Shown here piece after piece: positions 11,715 to 23,300 of a stretch of DNA of 64,000 nt; position 1 is the first letter of the stretch, and each line of letters begins with the position of its first letter. Both the position numbers and the translations under genes were made by a program. Where the stretch lies: NCBI GenBank assembly GCA_944474755.1, contig OX104119.1, positions 1,537,075-1,601,074 on the forward strand. The letters are read 5' to 3'. A model generated the notes under the pieces. It saw only the letters and a program-made list of their open reading frames with translations. It searched no databases and was not told the origin of the DNA. The DNA is from Limnoperna fortunei (Eukaryota; Mollusca; Bivalvia; Mytilida; Modiolidae).

Positions 11715-12582
11715 TTATAATTTCTTATAAACATAAACATTGTCATGACGACCAATAACAACTGATTTAGACAGTGAATTATAACATATGTATGGATACC
11801 AACCAGATGATGGTGGTGTCTGTGTAATAATAACCTGACTCTGTTTACCATCAGGACTAATCCTGAGTACATTGTCAGACACACCACATATAACAAGTAC
11901 ATGTCCTTCATCATCTGTTGTAATTCCCTGTGGTTCACTCATGTTAGGATCAGTAAATGTAAACAAAGTGTTCCCCACTGTATCAATACAGTACAACTTA
12001 TCCCAGTCAGTATAGTAGATACGTCCTGCCTCACCACCACAGATATACCTAGGCCATACACCCACTGGTATTGTACGTGTTACCTTCAATGACATGTTCA
12101 TTACCTTTATTGTGTCATCATGACAGCCTACAAACAGCTGGTTGTCTCTGTACATGATGTCCCAACACCCCACATTTACATCAATATGTTGTATAACTTG
12201 TCTCTGTCTGACATCTACTATCACTACAGTAGAAGTATCATATAATGTAACAGCTACAGTGTTGTTGTCTACTACAGCTATACGGTATGGTATACCAGGT
12301 AATGGAATGGTATGTTGTTGTTGTCCTGTTATATCACATGTTACTAATTGTTTACCTCTATAATCAGCTATAACTAACACATCATGTAACACCTTTATAT
12401 CACTGATCCTCCATACATTGCCCTTGAAGTTATAATCCAGTGAATACATGTCCTGTACATGTTGTACAATGTGATATTTAGTATCTGTTGATTTCCTGTG
12501 TTGATTGTTACAGTCCTGACACATAGATCTCTGACAGCCATGACACCAGTATACAGATGGTTCCTTGTCACAGACATGACAC
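11715..12582 (-). CDS. B-box zinc finger plus NHL-type beta-propeller protein (TRIM-like), terminal exon
   Basis: This exon encodes the last 288 residues before a TAA at 11715-11717. Its acceptor is ctttacag, after which the exon starts with a G that completes a split codon. Residues 1-36 form a B-box-type zinc site (C-x2-C-x8-C-x2-C-x4-C-x2-C, then His residues). From about residue 50 to the end are repeated beta-propeller strands (for example VLHDVLVIADYRGKQLVTCD, EPQGITTDDEGHVLVICG), as in NHL-repeat proteins. Bivalves have large TRIM-like families of this kind, some linked to ubiquitin signalling and immunity; the role here is inferred. No RING and no coiled coil lies between B-box and propeller in this exon, so it is shorter than classical TRIM-NHL proteins. 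The start codon lies in an upstream exon not securely found. Confidence 0.82.
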
Positions 12583-13486
12583 CTGTAAAGGATTTGTATA
12601 AATGTAATATCATAATTCTGACATAAAAAACAATTGAACTTTAAATTATATAAAGTAAACAAAACACCATGTGGTGTGTCTCTACATTTAAATAGATAAA
12701 AAGATGACCTCAAGATTAGAATTAATTTATATAAATATAATATCCTAATGATTCAAGCTATTATTGTATACAATTATATTAAGTTAACATAATAAAATAA
12801 GTCACAATCTGTCTGTAATTAAATAGGTCATATGATGACAACTTGAATGCTTAAACCTGTGTGTTAGTTACATTGTCTGTATTAAAATAGGTAACATAAT
12901 GACAACTTCAATTTTAAACCTGTGTGGTAGTAACAATGAAAGTGTACAATGAAATAGACATTTAATGTAACATATTTAGTTCCATGTGTTGATAGTTATA
13001 GTCCTGACACAGAGATGACTTCATGATTAATTTTATCAATATATTACACAATAAGTAAATCCTTCAAACTTGTGTCATTAAAATGTACAAAAATCTTCCT
13101 CGGGGGTGGGGACTTGTAAATATGATGTTTGTAGTAATGTTCTTACTGGTGTAAAGTTTGAAATAATTAGCAGTTACATTCCTTATAGGTGGTCACATGG
13201 ACAGGTATTATATACAAATCAGTCCATGTGACCCCTATGAGGTACTTACTTGTAAACCCATCTGCTTAACCCCTAATTACTCCCTGTCCATGTGACCTCG
13301 TGTAAGGTATATACTACACACCATATCAAATATATGTCTAAAACTTGGAAAATTACATGCCCTAAAACTTAATATGTAATAAGTTGTAAAGACATAGGGT
13401 GTATACTATGGACACTTATTACATGTAGCACGATTTTACTGTTCAAATTATGAAGACTACTGTCCTGTACTTCAATTCTAACTTAC
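12583..13486. other. Presumed intron of the B-box/NHL gene
   Basis: AT-rich DNA upstream of the terminal exon. It holds two partly similar segments (about 12830-12880 and 12890-12940, with gacaactt and ttaaacctgtgtg in common). No further exon is seen. Confidence 0.35.
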
Positions 13487-13514
13487 TTTTGTTTAAATCT
13501 GGTATCTTGAATTC
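13487..13514 (-). CDS. Possible 28-nt upstream exon of the B-box/NHL gene
   Basis: On the minus strand, ttttacag is followed by 28 nt and then GTAAGT, a strong donor. Joined to the exon starting at 12582 the frame stays open and reads IQDTRFKQK directly into the B-box Cys. The phases match (two bases plus the first G of the next exon). The exon is very short, so this is a suggestion only. Confidence 0.3.
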
Positions 13515-13559
13515 CTGTAAAATACAAAATGTGTCAGATATGATTTAACAACATAATAT

Positions 13560-13690
13560 GAATGTAGGCGCAGCCTAAATGCGAGCCTCGCACATTGTTC
13601 ATGTCGTTACTTCAGAGCCCCCTAAAAGTGCCTCTACATTCCATTGCTAACGAGACGTCTTATATAATGTGTTGGTGACGTCACAAACTC
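13560..13690. repeat. Dispersed repeat fragment (inverted relative at 45.9 kb)
   Basis: Segments such as gttggtgacgtcacaaac and gcctctacattcc match, in reverse complement, gtttgtgacgtcaccaacac and ggaatgcagaggc at about 45897-45955. The two copies lie in opposite orientation about 32 kb apart, and both contain a TGACGTCA octamer. Confidence 0.5.
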
Positions 13691-14589
13691 AATTTCAAAT
13701 ACAGCGTTTCACATTGAAAAAAAATTGTCTGCATTTTTGTAGTAATTTAAAAAATAAACACTTTAATTTTATCGATGTCAAAATTATTTTGTCTACTTTT
13801 ATTATATATTTTTTCGTTCATCTACAATATTTTCTTCGGATAGCTCAGCTACCATCTGAAATGGATTTGCTCATATGGATCACGTGACCTTTTTTTACAC
13901 ACACGCATGTAACCGTATAGCATCGCAGAGCTCGCTATATATAATCTAGACAACATTTCTCTATTTGACAGATTCATACAATAGGACACTCGAGTACCTG
14001 ACTCATGTTTTAAGTGTTGCTCAAATTTTTGGTTTTTGTGTTTTCACACTGTTTTGTTGCTGTTGTCCCCTCTTTTGTGTAATTTTTATCATAGTTTTGT
14101 CTGTCCTTGATGTTTGGTTTTCTAAATACTCCTCGGTATCTTAGATTCTTTTTTCTTGATTGTAGTATGTGCGATTAACTCTTGTCTGCAAATTTTAAGC
14201 AGCTATTATAGGTTATTTCCGTTTTTTTTAACCAAGATGCATTTCATCATCTGTATTTCATCGAAGGGCGACAGAAAAGAAAATGCATCCAGTTTCAAAA
14301 AAACGTAGTAATCTGTTTATCGTTTTTTTTAACATTATGATGTCACAGTGTTTACTTAACGACCTATTCTGAAAACTTGTTGTTGTTAAAAAATGTGCTA
14401 CCTTCCTGTCCTTTTAATTTTATCTGTGCTGGCACACAATCTTCATTCTAGAAAAAGAAAATCAACATTTATGAACATATCTAAATCAACATTCCCTGTT
14501 ACAAGGGTTTTTGTATCAACTATTTCATTTCTACATAGACATGTACATGTGTTTATGCAACAGTTCCATTCACCTGTAAATGCACAGTA
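13691..14589. other. Intergenic DNA with dispersed repeat at 14225-14355
   Basis: The part from about 14225 to 14355 (gatgcatttcatcatctgta, atgatgtcacagtgtttact) is related to about 50930-51050 (gatgtcacagtgttcactta), in the same orientation. A second shared block (gttttgtctgtccttgatg at about 14094) has a relative at about 42295. No gene is seen. Confidence 0.4.
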
Positions 14590-15658
14590 TCCAGTGAAAA
14601 CCACCGACCTTTGGTAGCTGAGTACTCAGTGAAAACCCCCGACCGTAAGTGGTAGCTGGAGTTTTCAGTGGAAACCACAGACCTTTGGTAGCCGGAGTGT
14701 TCAATGGAAACCACCGACCTTTGGTAGCCGGAGTGTGTTCAGTGGAAACCACAGACCTTTGGTTGTTGAAGTACCCAGTGTGAACCCCTTATCTTCGAAA
14801 GCTGGAGTATCGAGATAAAACCCCTGACCTTTTGCTAGCTGGAGTATACAGTGGAAACTCTTGAGCATTGGTAGCTGGAGAACCCACTGGAAACCCCAGA
14901 ACTTTGGTAGCTGGTGTACCCACTTGAAACCCCTGAACATTGGTAGCTGGTGTACCTAGCGGAAACTCCTGACATTTGGTAGGTGAAGTACCCAGTGGAA
15001 ACCATTGACCTTTGGTAGCTGGAGTACCCAGTGAAAACCCTTGACCTTTGTTAGCCGGAGTGTTCAGTGGAAACCACCGACATTTGGTAGCTGAAGTACC
15101 CAGTGTGTACCCCTTACCTTTGAAAGTTGGGAGTATCGAGATAAAATCCCTGACCTTTGGTAGCTGGAGTACCCAGTGGAAACCCCTGAGCCTTGGTAGC
15201 TGGAGTACCCAGTGGAAACCCGACCATTGGTAGCTGGAGTACCCAGTGGAAACCCTTGACATTTTGTAGCTGAAGTACCCCGTGAAAACCCCCGAACTTC
15301 GGTAGCTGGAGTAGACAGTGTAAAGCCCTTACCTTTGGAGCTGGAGTACCCAGTGAACCCTTCACATTTTGTAGCTTAAGTACCCAGTGGAAACCCCCGA
15401 ACTTTGGTAGTTGGATTAGACAGTGTAAAGCCCTGTCTTTGGTAGCTGGAGTACCCACTTGAAACCCCTAACCTTTGATAGCTGGTGTACCTATCGGAAA
15501 CCCAGTGGAAACCCTTGACATTTGGAGCAGGAGTACCCAGTGGAAACTCACTGACCTTTGGTAGCCTGTGTACCCACTGGAAACCGCTGGAGTCAATAGT
15601 GGAAATCCCTGACCTTCGGTAGCTGGAGTCCCCAGTGGAAACCCACTGACATTTGGTC
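14590..15658. repeat. 36-bp minisatellite, about 29 copies
   Basis: The unit is close to agtggaaacccctgaccttt followed by ggtagctggagtaccc, 36 bp with some units of 34-39. The minus strand gives open frames with a 12-residue period such as VLQLPKVGGFHW, again because the unit length is divisible by three. It lies between the two host genes. Confidence 0.9.
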
Positions 15659-15659
15659 A

Positions 15660-16015
15660 GGATTTCATATCATAACATGTCAACCCAAACTAAGATGGCC
15701 TCCCCTATACGCAATATTAAAGAAGCACAACTCTTTATTGGCAACACAGTGAAAGTAAGGGAAGCAGGAGGTTTGGCATGCCATAAAACCTGGTTTAACC
15801 CACCATTTCTCTTGAAATGCCTGTACCATGTCAGGACCATTGCTGCTGTTGCAACATTTTTGTTTGGGTTGGTGGTTCTTATGTTTGTCGGTTTCGTGAA
15901 CTTTGCTTTGTAGATTGTCTTTTTTGACAGCTTCTTGGTGTTTGGTATTTTGTTATTACCTTCATTAATCAACTTAACTTGCATTTTACATGTTTCATAA
16001 TGTTTTAAAAGAATT
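15660..16015. repeat. Dispersed repeat, copy related to 63.65-63.85 kb
   Basis: Segments such as tgaaatgcctgtaccatgtc, tttgtcggtttcgtgaactt and ttggtattttgttattacct recur with few changes at about 63697-63845. Both are in the same orientation. The small open frames within are repeat-derived. Confidence 0.65.
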
Positions 16016-16141
16016 GACAAAATAAAAATTATTTGAAATTATTATACTACAATACATGTATGTATAACATATGGCCATATAGATGATGCAGACACACCCA
16101 CTGCCTTTATCATTACAATGTAATTATTATTATGATTATAT

Positions 16142-17374
16142 TCATGTATGATTTCCTACCTCTGTATAGTCCTCAAACCATGTTTGAAAGAAATCTTGAA
16201 TGCTATGACTTTGACTATGATCATCACAAAAGTATTCATCTTCTAAATCCAGTAACTCACTGTAGCTATGGCGACCAGCAGACATATGTACGTTGCCATC
16301 CGAGCACTTTGACTTAACCGTGTAAGACACCGATCTTGTTTCAAATTTCTCTTTGGCTACCTCAGTTGTTCTTTTCAATTCTTCTAGAATTGCTTTACAT
16401 GTTCCTTTCTCCATATCTCTCCACTGCCATATCTGCAGTGCTATTGTGTTTTTACAGAAACACAAAATAAATTTTTTGTACTTGGTACTGTCAAGAAAGA
16501 ACACTCCCATACCATGATAAATAGCCATTCGACCGGTTTGAGGTTCAGTGCACATAGCATACTGACTGATATAATGACACAAAATATAGTTGAAAAAGTC
16601 AAACGGCATAAAATCAAACTCGATACACAACCATGGTGTGCGCTTACAGTTATCTTTGTTTGCATTAAACCTATCAATGATATCTGTAACTGAAGCTTTC
16701 TCGGAGATCATGCAAGGCATATAATAGGTAGGTAGGAGTGTCATTTGTCCATTTTCATTTAAAGTTGTAAGCTTTACTATAATGCCAAATATTTCCATTA
16801 CATTCAGTAAATGACCACTATGTTTGTTAAAGTCAAGTTCTGGTTCTTTATCAAAGAGTTTTACAATCAAGGAGTGCTCAAGCTTTCCAGTGTCTTCTAG
16901 TGCTTTCCATTCGTCAGTCAGCTTCAGGTTGGAATCAAATTTGTCTGATACAAGACATCTGAAAGCATTTGCTAACCATTTTTGGTTAAGTATAATATAT
17001 TCCTTTAAACTCTCAAAATATAAGACACCTCCCACTTTATGTTGATATTTCAGGAAAAGTTTTATTTCATCCTCGCTATTAATTGAACATTTTGTAGACA
17101 GTTTGACAATATCTGGCCAAGATAATATGTTCAACTCAGCCTCTCTTAAAACATCAATTGATTGTTCTAAATGAATCCAACGCAAGGGTAGCTTTTCAGC
17201 AAATGTTTTCACCTGCCTTCCATACTTAAAAACTGTTTTGCGCAAGGCATTAAAACCCTCTTCGTCTGACTCGGTGTTTGAAACATAACATATCTCTCTT
17301 ATATGTTTTTTCTTAGTTTCATTTCTTAATACAGAAAGTAGCTGTTTACGGAAGTCATCTTTTCTTTCCTGCAG
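16142..17374 (-). CDS. Exon 9: end of Roc and COR domain
   Basis: It starts after ttttttccag (alternative acceptor six bases on, same phase). The start LQERKDDFRKQLLSVL is typical of Roc tails, then CYVSNTESDEEGF is the G5 region. COR follows with LPLRWIHLEQ, KYQHKVGGVLYFES, LNQKWLANAFRCLV and LLPTYYMPC, all familiar from LRRK/ROCO and MFHAS1-like COR domains. It either ends at the TGA at 16142-16144 or is spliced at GAG|GTAGGA (exon end 16160). COR domains mediate dimerisation and GTPase-dependent conformational change. Confidence 0.85.
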   Translation of the reverse strand: MQERKDDFRKQLLSVLRNETKKKHIREICYVSNTESDEEGFNALRKTVFKYGRQVKTFAEKLPLRWIHLEQSIDVLREAELNILSWPDIVKLSTKCSINSEDEIKLFLKYQHKVGGVLYFESLKEYIILNQKWLANAFRCLVSDKFDSNLKLTDEWKALEDTGKLEHSLIVKLFDKEPELDFNKHSGHLLNVMEIFGIIVKLTTLNENGQMTLLPTYYMPCMISEKASVTDIIDRFNANKDNCKRTPWLCIEFDFMPFDFFNYILCHYISQYAMCTEPQTGRMAIYHGMGVFFLDSTKYKKFILCFCKNTIALQIWQWRDMEKGTCKAILEELKRTTEVAKEKFETRSVSYTVKSKCSDGNVHMSAGRHSYSELLDLEDEYFCDDHSQSHSIQDFFQTWFEDYTEVGNHT

Positions 17375-20300
17375 CTGGAAAAAATTAAAGATAGGTAGAT
17401 GACATCTACACAAGCATCGTTTTCAGTTGCTTCTCAATGTTAGTTCTGTCACACAAATTTTTTTGTAAACTGATAAAGGAAATACAAATAAGAAATCTCA
17501 AAATGTATTTTGAAATAGTGAAATCACGTGTTAGTTAAATGATCCAAGACTTCAATGTGTTACTGCTTTATCTGTTAATCATGTGTTAGTTAAATGATCC
17601 AAGACTTCATTGTGTTACTGCTTTATCTGTTAATCATGTGTTAGTTAAATGATCCAAGACTTCTATGTGTTATTGTTTTATCTGTTAATCATAGATGAAG
17701 ACAAGGTAAGATATTTTGTTTAAATTGTTTTGCAGCAGATGTCTATTTACCCTCTGTTATCAATAACATTATGATTTATTCCAATTCTATTATCATTTAG
17801 TTGGTCCTTGTATGCCATAAAATTAAATTTGAAATCTTTAATTAGGTGCATTGAAACCAAGATCATCTTTACCGGTTGATAAAAATGTCATCAAAATTCT
17901 CACCATTCAATATCAAAGCAAAATTAATTTAGATTGTTGTTGACTGAAAATGTTGGTCATCTTTAATTTTGTTTATAAAACGAGACAACGACACAATGTC
18001 GATTGGTTGACTGTAGTTAGGTAGCATATCATAACACTTACATGGTCTCTACACTCATCAATTCTAGTACAAACAATTATAACTGGAGGGTAGAGTTCTG
18101 TCTTTGTCTCCTCTTTTATTTCCTCCTTAACCACACAGGAGTGAATAGTATCAAGCCAGAAATCAATGTATTCTACAAAAATAATGGTGTTAGTTAAGCT
18201 AACAATCACACTACAATCTAATCAGTAAGCTATAAAGTGTTTATAGTCAGTCAAATTTAACTTCAAGACAACTAGGTAAAAATTCCACTAATTTATATTG
18301 TACAGACTACAAAAAATCCATCAAGTTAAGCGAAATATCGAAACAACTGAGATCAACACATCAAAGGAAGAAATTCATTGTTGATATTCAAATATTGCCG
18401 GGACTTTAAAATTATGTTGACATAACCGAGGTATCGAGTCAACCAAGTTCGACTGTTTGTTAAAATGAATCTCGCGGATCAGAACAAAAGATATACACTG
18501 CGGCCAAAATGGATTCCGCAAAGTCAGCGAAAAAATACTACCGATCGTGAAACGACAATCAATTTTATCAGTGATAAATTGCCTGTGAACGTTCCGTGAC
18601 CAAAATGACTGCACAATCATCTGTTCATGGTATTGCCACGATGTTGTAACTGCACAAATTCCTAATGAAAGTATTTGTTGCAGGAAGGCAGCAACATTTT
18701 TTAAACCTCGTTACTCAGTCGTCTCAATTTTATGTTCGTTTTACATAATTGTTCATTCAATAGACTCTTCTATTGTTATGTAAATTCTATAACAATCGGA
18801 TATTCACAAAGTGACAATTCATGTGTTAATTATCGGTCTCTGAAGACACGATTTTCCGACTGACGACATCAAAATTCGAGGTTGCAACTAATTGTACCAA
18901 ATTCCTTAAAAAAAGAAAAAAACTTGAAAGTAAATATGTGTTTTTAATATTATTTTACTAAACCTACGGCAGCCAAAGTTTTGAAAACATGTGGGAAAAA
19001 ATATTGCTCCAATGTGTTTGAGACAATAAAATGTTCCGATCGGTGTAGTATTTTAATTACACTGTAATTACACGTGATGGTTACCTTCATCAATTAACAT
19101 CCAGTCACCTGAACAGCGTGCCAGCTGGACATTTTTTTATTATAAGTATGAATTTATCATTATTCATAACAGTCAACTCTTCCACACATTTAGACACACA
19201 TATATTAGTTGACCCACAATAAAATCGCAGGTGTTCATTGATCAATGGACCCTTATATTTTGCATCTGTGGACAACAGTTATCCTAATTCCCCCTGGCAC
19301 CATAAGGAAAGGTGTTTTACGCCCCGTACTACAATTGGTGTCCATCATGGACTCACGGACTTAAAGTAATCCGTTTTGGCTGTAGTATAGTAGGGGACCA
19401 TTCAAATAAATGTGCATATACATGTATAGTATAGTTTCAATAAGCTTTTCTAGTTTGTGAAAATCAGCCATTTTTAAACCTTTATGTAAATGGGACAGGA
19501 ACCAGGAATAGGTTACATTTCCGAAAAAGACTGAAATTTGACCAAAATGTCCTGCAGGGATGGGGTGAAATCAGACATCAAAACATTAATATTTTACAGT
19601 GCCAATGAGACAAACATAATTTTGATCTTCTCTAATACATCTATCTTAAGCTACAAGTAGTAGTATTAGAAACATGGAAACATCACAAAGGGGAACATCA
19701 CTTATACCAAAAATAATGCTTTTTCTTTTCTAGTTTAAAAAAGTTTCAAACCTCCAATTTTATCAAAGCCTTCTTCAGCTGTGATTGGTTTTACATCTTT
19801 CATAATGTTTGTAACCAGAATATGTAATGCATTTGGATTAAGGAATATTGGGTGAGTGGCATAGTAATCCTTCTCTCCAGCAAAATCCAAAATTCCACAT
19901 TCCACAAACTTGTCAACTGGTATATCCACTTTTTCTATACCATTCAGTAAATCATCCAGACCTTGTAAAATTTTTTCTGTCAATAATTTAGAAATTGGCT
20001 GGGAGTGACTCTTCACTTCCACTTCAAAATCTTCAGAAACAGGAGTTGTAGCAAATGACTGGTCTTCACTCGTTCTTCTCTTTACTTTCATTGGAGAGTC
20101 TTCTCCCTGTATATCATGGCTAGCTTTGATTTTCCTGACTGATTTATGATGGGATTTATTGGTCAACTCTTTTCTACTATCCTCACTATCATCATCATCT
20201 TGTAAACCACTTCTATTCAAACTGTTGTCTTCGTCTTGTAAAGTCTTGTCTCCTACAGTGATTGAATGACTTGCTGTTTTTATTCTAGTCAACAATTCTT

Positions 20301-23300
20301 TCTTTTTATCTGATACTGCAAATAAAATGCATTTGGATTGATGAACATACATGTATGCATAAAATAGATTTACTATCCAAGTGTTGCACTTATGTAAAAC
20401 ATTTATCATAAGGGACTGAAAAAAACTTACTGTAGGCCAGTGGGGAAGGAAACTAGGGTCAAGGTTATTAAAAGACCAATGTACTACCTGTGTTAGCACT
20501 GCCTAAAAACTATCATTGGCTAATATGGCTAATAAAGTCTAATTTCAATAAGCCATATTAAAAAAATACTAGCCACCAAAGAGTTAAGGTTAATTGTTCG
20601 TCTACTATTGATCATGTGGTCTGTCAACACTGAGATTGCGGTTTCGAGTCTCACTGTAGGCAGGGTGCACTCAACTCCAATCTTAATTGACAGGGATTGC
20701 TAGTATTCCTACCGAAGACCAGGGGGTTTTCTCCTGGTACTCCAGCTTCCTCCCCCAATAAACATGATAAAAACTGGATGCCATGATAAAGCTGAAAAAT
20801 TGCTGAAAGTGGCATTAAACACCATTCAAACAAACAAACATCATACCCAGGAGCCATAAACCCTAGCCCCATCCCAAACTATGTCACAGGTAAAAGTCTC
20901 CTGTGGTAATAAGGAAGCTATACAGTTGTTGAAATGATCTCACATTTAATGGAACCATACAGGCTGTAAATGTCATGAACATAGAGGAGCGAAATGATCT
21001 CACATTTAATGGAACCATACAGGCTGTAAATGTCATGAACATAGAGGAGCGATAAAGGTGAAAGCATTGCCTATTATCCAATTTTTAATGCATTATATAT
21101 TTTCCTCTAGGATTGGATCGTAACTCTTGTAACTTATACATTGCTGGTGGGCAACATTATACCAACTACCAAGCATGGTTACAGACAAGATCAGGTGACA
21201 CCATCTATGCTGTAATGCATTGCTGATGGGCAACCTTATACCAACTACCAAGCTTGGTTACAGACAAGATCAGGTGACACCATCTATGCTGTAATGCATT
21301 GCTGATGGGCAACCTTATACCAACTACCAAGCTTGGTTACAGACAAGATCAGGTGACACTAACTATGCTGTATTGCACTGCTGATGGGCAACCTTATACC
21401 AACTACCAAGCATGGTTACAGACAAGATCAGGTGACACCAACTATACTGTAATGCACTGCTGATGGGCAACCTTATACCAACTACCAAGCATGGTTACAG
21501 ACAAGATCAGGTGACACCAACTATGCTGTAATGCATTGCTGATGGGCAACCTTATACCAACTACCAAGCTTGGTTACAGACAAGATCAGGTGACACTAAC
21601 TATGCTGTATTGCACTGCTGATGGACAACCTTATACCAAATACCAAGCTTGGTTACAGACAAGATCAGGTGACACCAACTATACTGTAATGAACTGCTAA
21701 TGGGTAACCTTATACCAAATACCAAGCATGGTTACTGACAAGATCAGGTGACACCAACTATACTGTAACGAACTGCTAATGGGGAACCTTATACCAAATA
21801 CCATTAGCATGGTTACTGACAAGATCAGGTGACACCAACTATACTGTAATGAACTGCTAATGGGGAACCTTATACCAACTACCAAGCATGGTTACTGACA
21901 AGATCAGGTGACACCAACTATACTGTAATGCACTGCTGATGGGCAACCTTATACCAAATACCAAGCATGGTTACAGACAAGACCAGGTGACACCAACTAT
22001 ACTGTAATGAACTGATAATGGGTAACCTTATACCAACTACCAAGCATGGTTACAGAGAAGATCAGGTGACACCAACTATACTGTAATACACTGCTGATGG
22101 GCAACCTTATACCAACTACCAAGCATGGTTACAGACAAGATCAGGTGACACCAACTATACTGTAATGCACTGCTGATGGGCAACATTATACCAACTACCA
22201 AGCATGGTTACAGAGAAGATCAGGTGACACCAACTATACTGTAATACACTGCTGATGGGCAACCTTATACCAACTACCAAGCATGGTTACAGACAAGATC
22301 AGGTGACACCAACTATACTGTAATGCACTGCTGATGGGCAACATTATACCAACTACCAAGCATGGTTACAGACAAGATCAGGTGACACCAACTATACTGT
22401 AATGCACTGCTGATGGGCAACCTTATACCAACTACCAAGCATGGTTACAGACAAGATCAGGTGACACCAACTATACTGTAATACACTGCTGATGGGCAAC
22501 CTTATACCAACTACCAAGCATGGTTACAGACAAGATCAGGAGACACCAACTATACTGTAATGCACTGCTGATGTGCAATCAAAAGGAACAAATCAAAATC
22601 AAAATATTTAACATGGCCTCGACAGCGTGAAATGTGATAACTACCAGACTGTCGTGTATTGTTGATGAACACTTCATATACAAAATATTGTTATCATCAT
22701 TTGGATGATTACAGAGCAATTGTCCCCATCTTAAAACTGACAAAGAAATTAAATCATTGTTTTTTTCAAAGCTATGTATCTAGCAAAATGTTTAGTGGCA
22801 ATACCATCGCTGATATCTGAAACCTATGCCTTCTGTGATATTCATCACATGCAAGACAAAAACTGTATGGTACATCATTTCACAAAGCACGTACTTTGCA
22901 TTTAAAGTACATATATGTTGCTCAATATCAAATTAAAAATACCAAAAATGTCCTGAATGAATCAACTGTAGCAATATTGGATTATATAAAATTAGTATGT
23001 CACTTTCAACTGTACTAAATCATCAAGATTAGCACATGTAATTGAACCAAATGACTATCACCCCAATCATAATATTATCACTCGTGTAATCTGACTAAAA
23101 GGAGACCACTATTGGTCCACATAATTTATTACATGAATAAATATGAAAGGTCATTGATATTTTAATCACCTACATATACCCATATCATACTTTATTCAAC
23201 AGCAAATATTTACAAAAAAAGACAGCAGTAATAACTCTACTAATGATCTATAGATAATGCTAATCGCTGTATTTGTGTGATTTTATTAGATGTTGTGGGG

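Noticed and set aside
14570..15458. Minus-strand frames with period VLQLPKVGGFHW
   Set aside because: Product of the 36-bp minisatellite; frames shift between units and no flanking exon is seen.
16132..17045. Plus-strand frames opposite the COR exon
   Set aside because: Shadows of the minus-strand COR coding sequence.
11715..17374. Idea that the B-box/NHL exon is the 3' end of the HEPN-Ig-Roc-COR gene
   Set aside because: The possible donor after exon 9 is phase 0, while the B-box exon needs two bases from its predecessor, and the 28-nt candidate exon does not convert the phase correctly.
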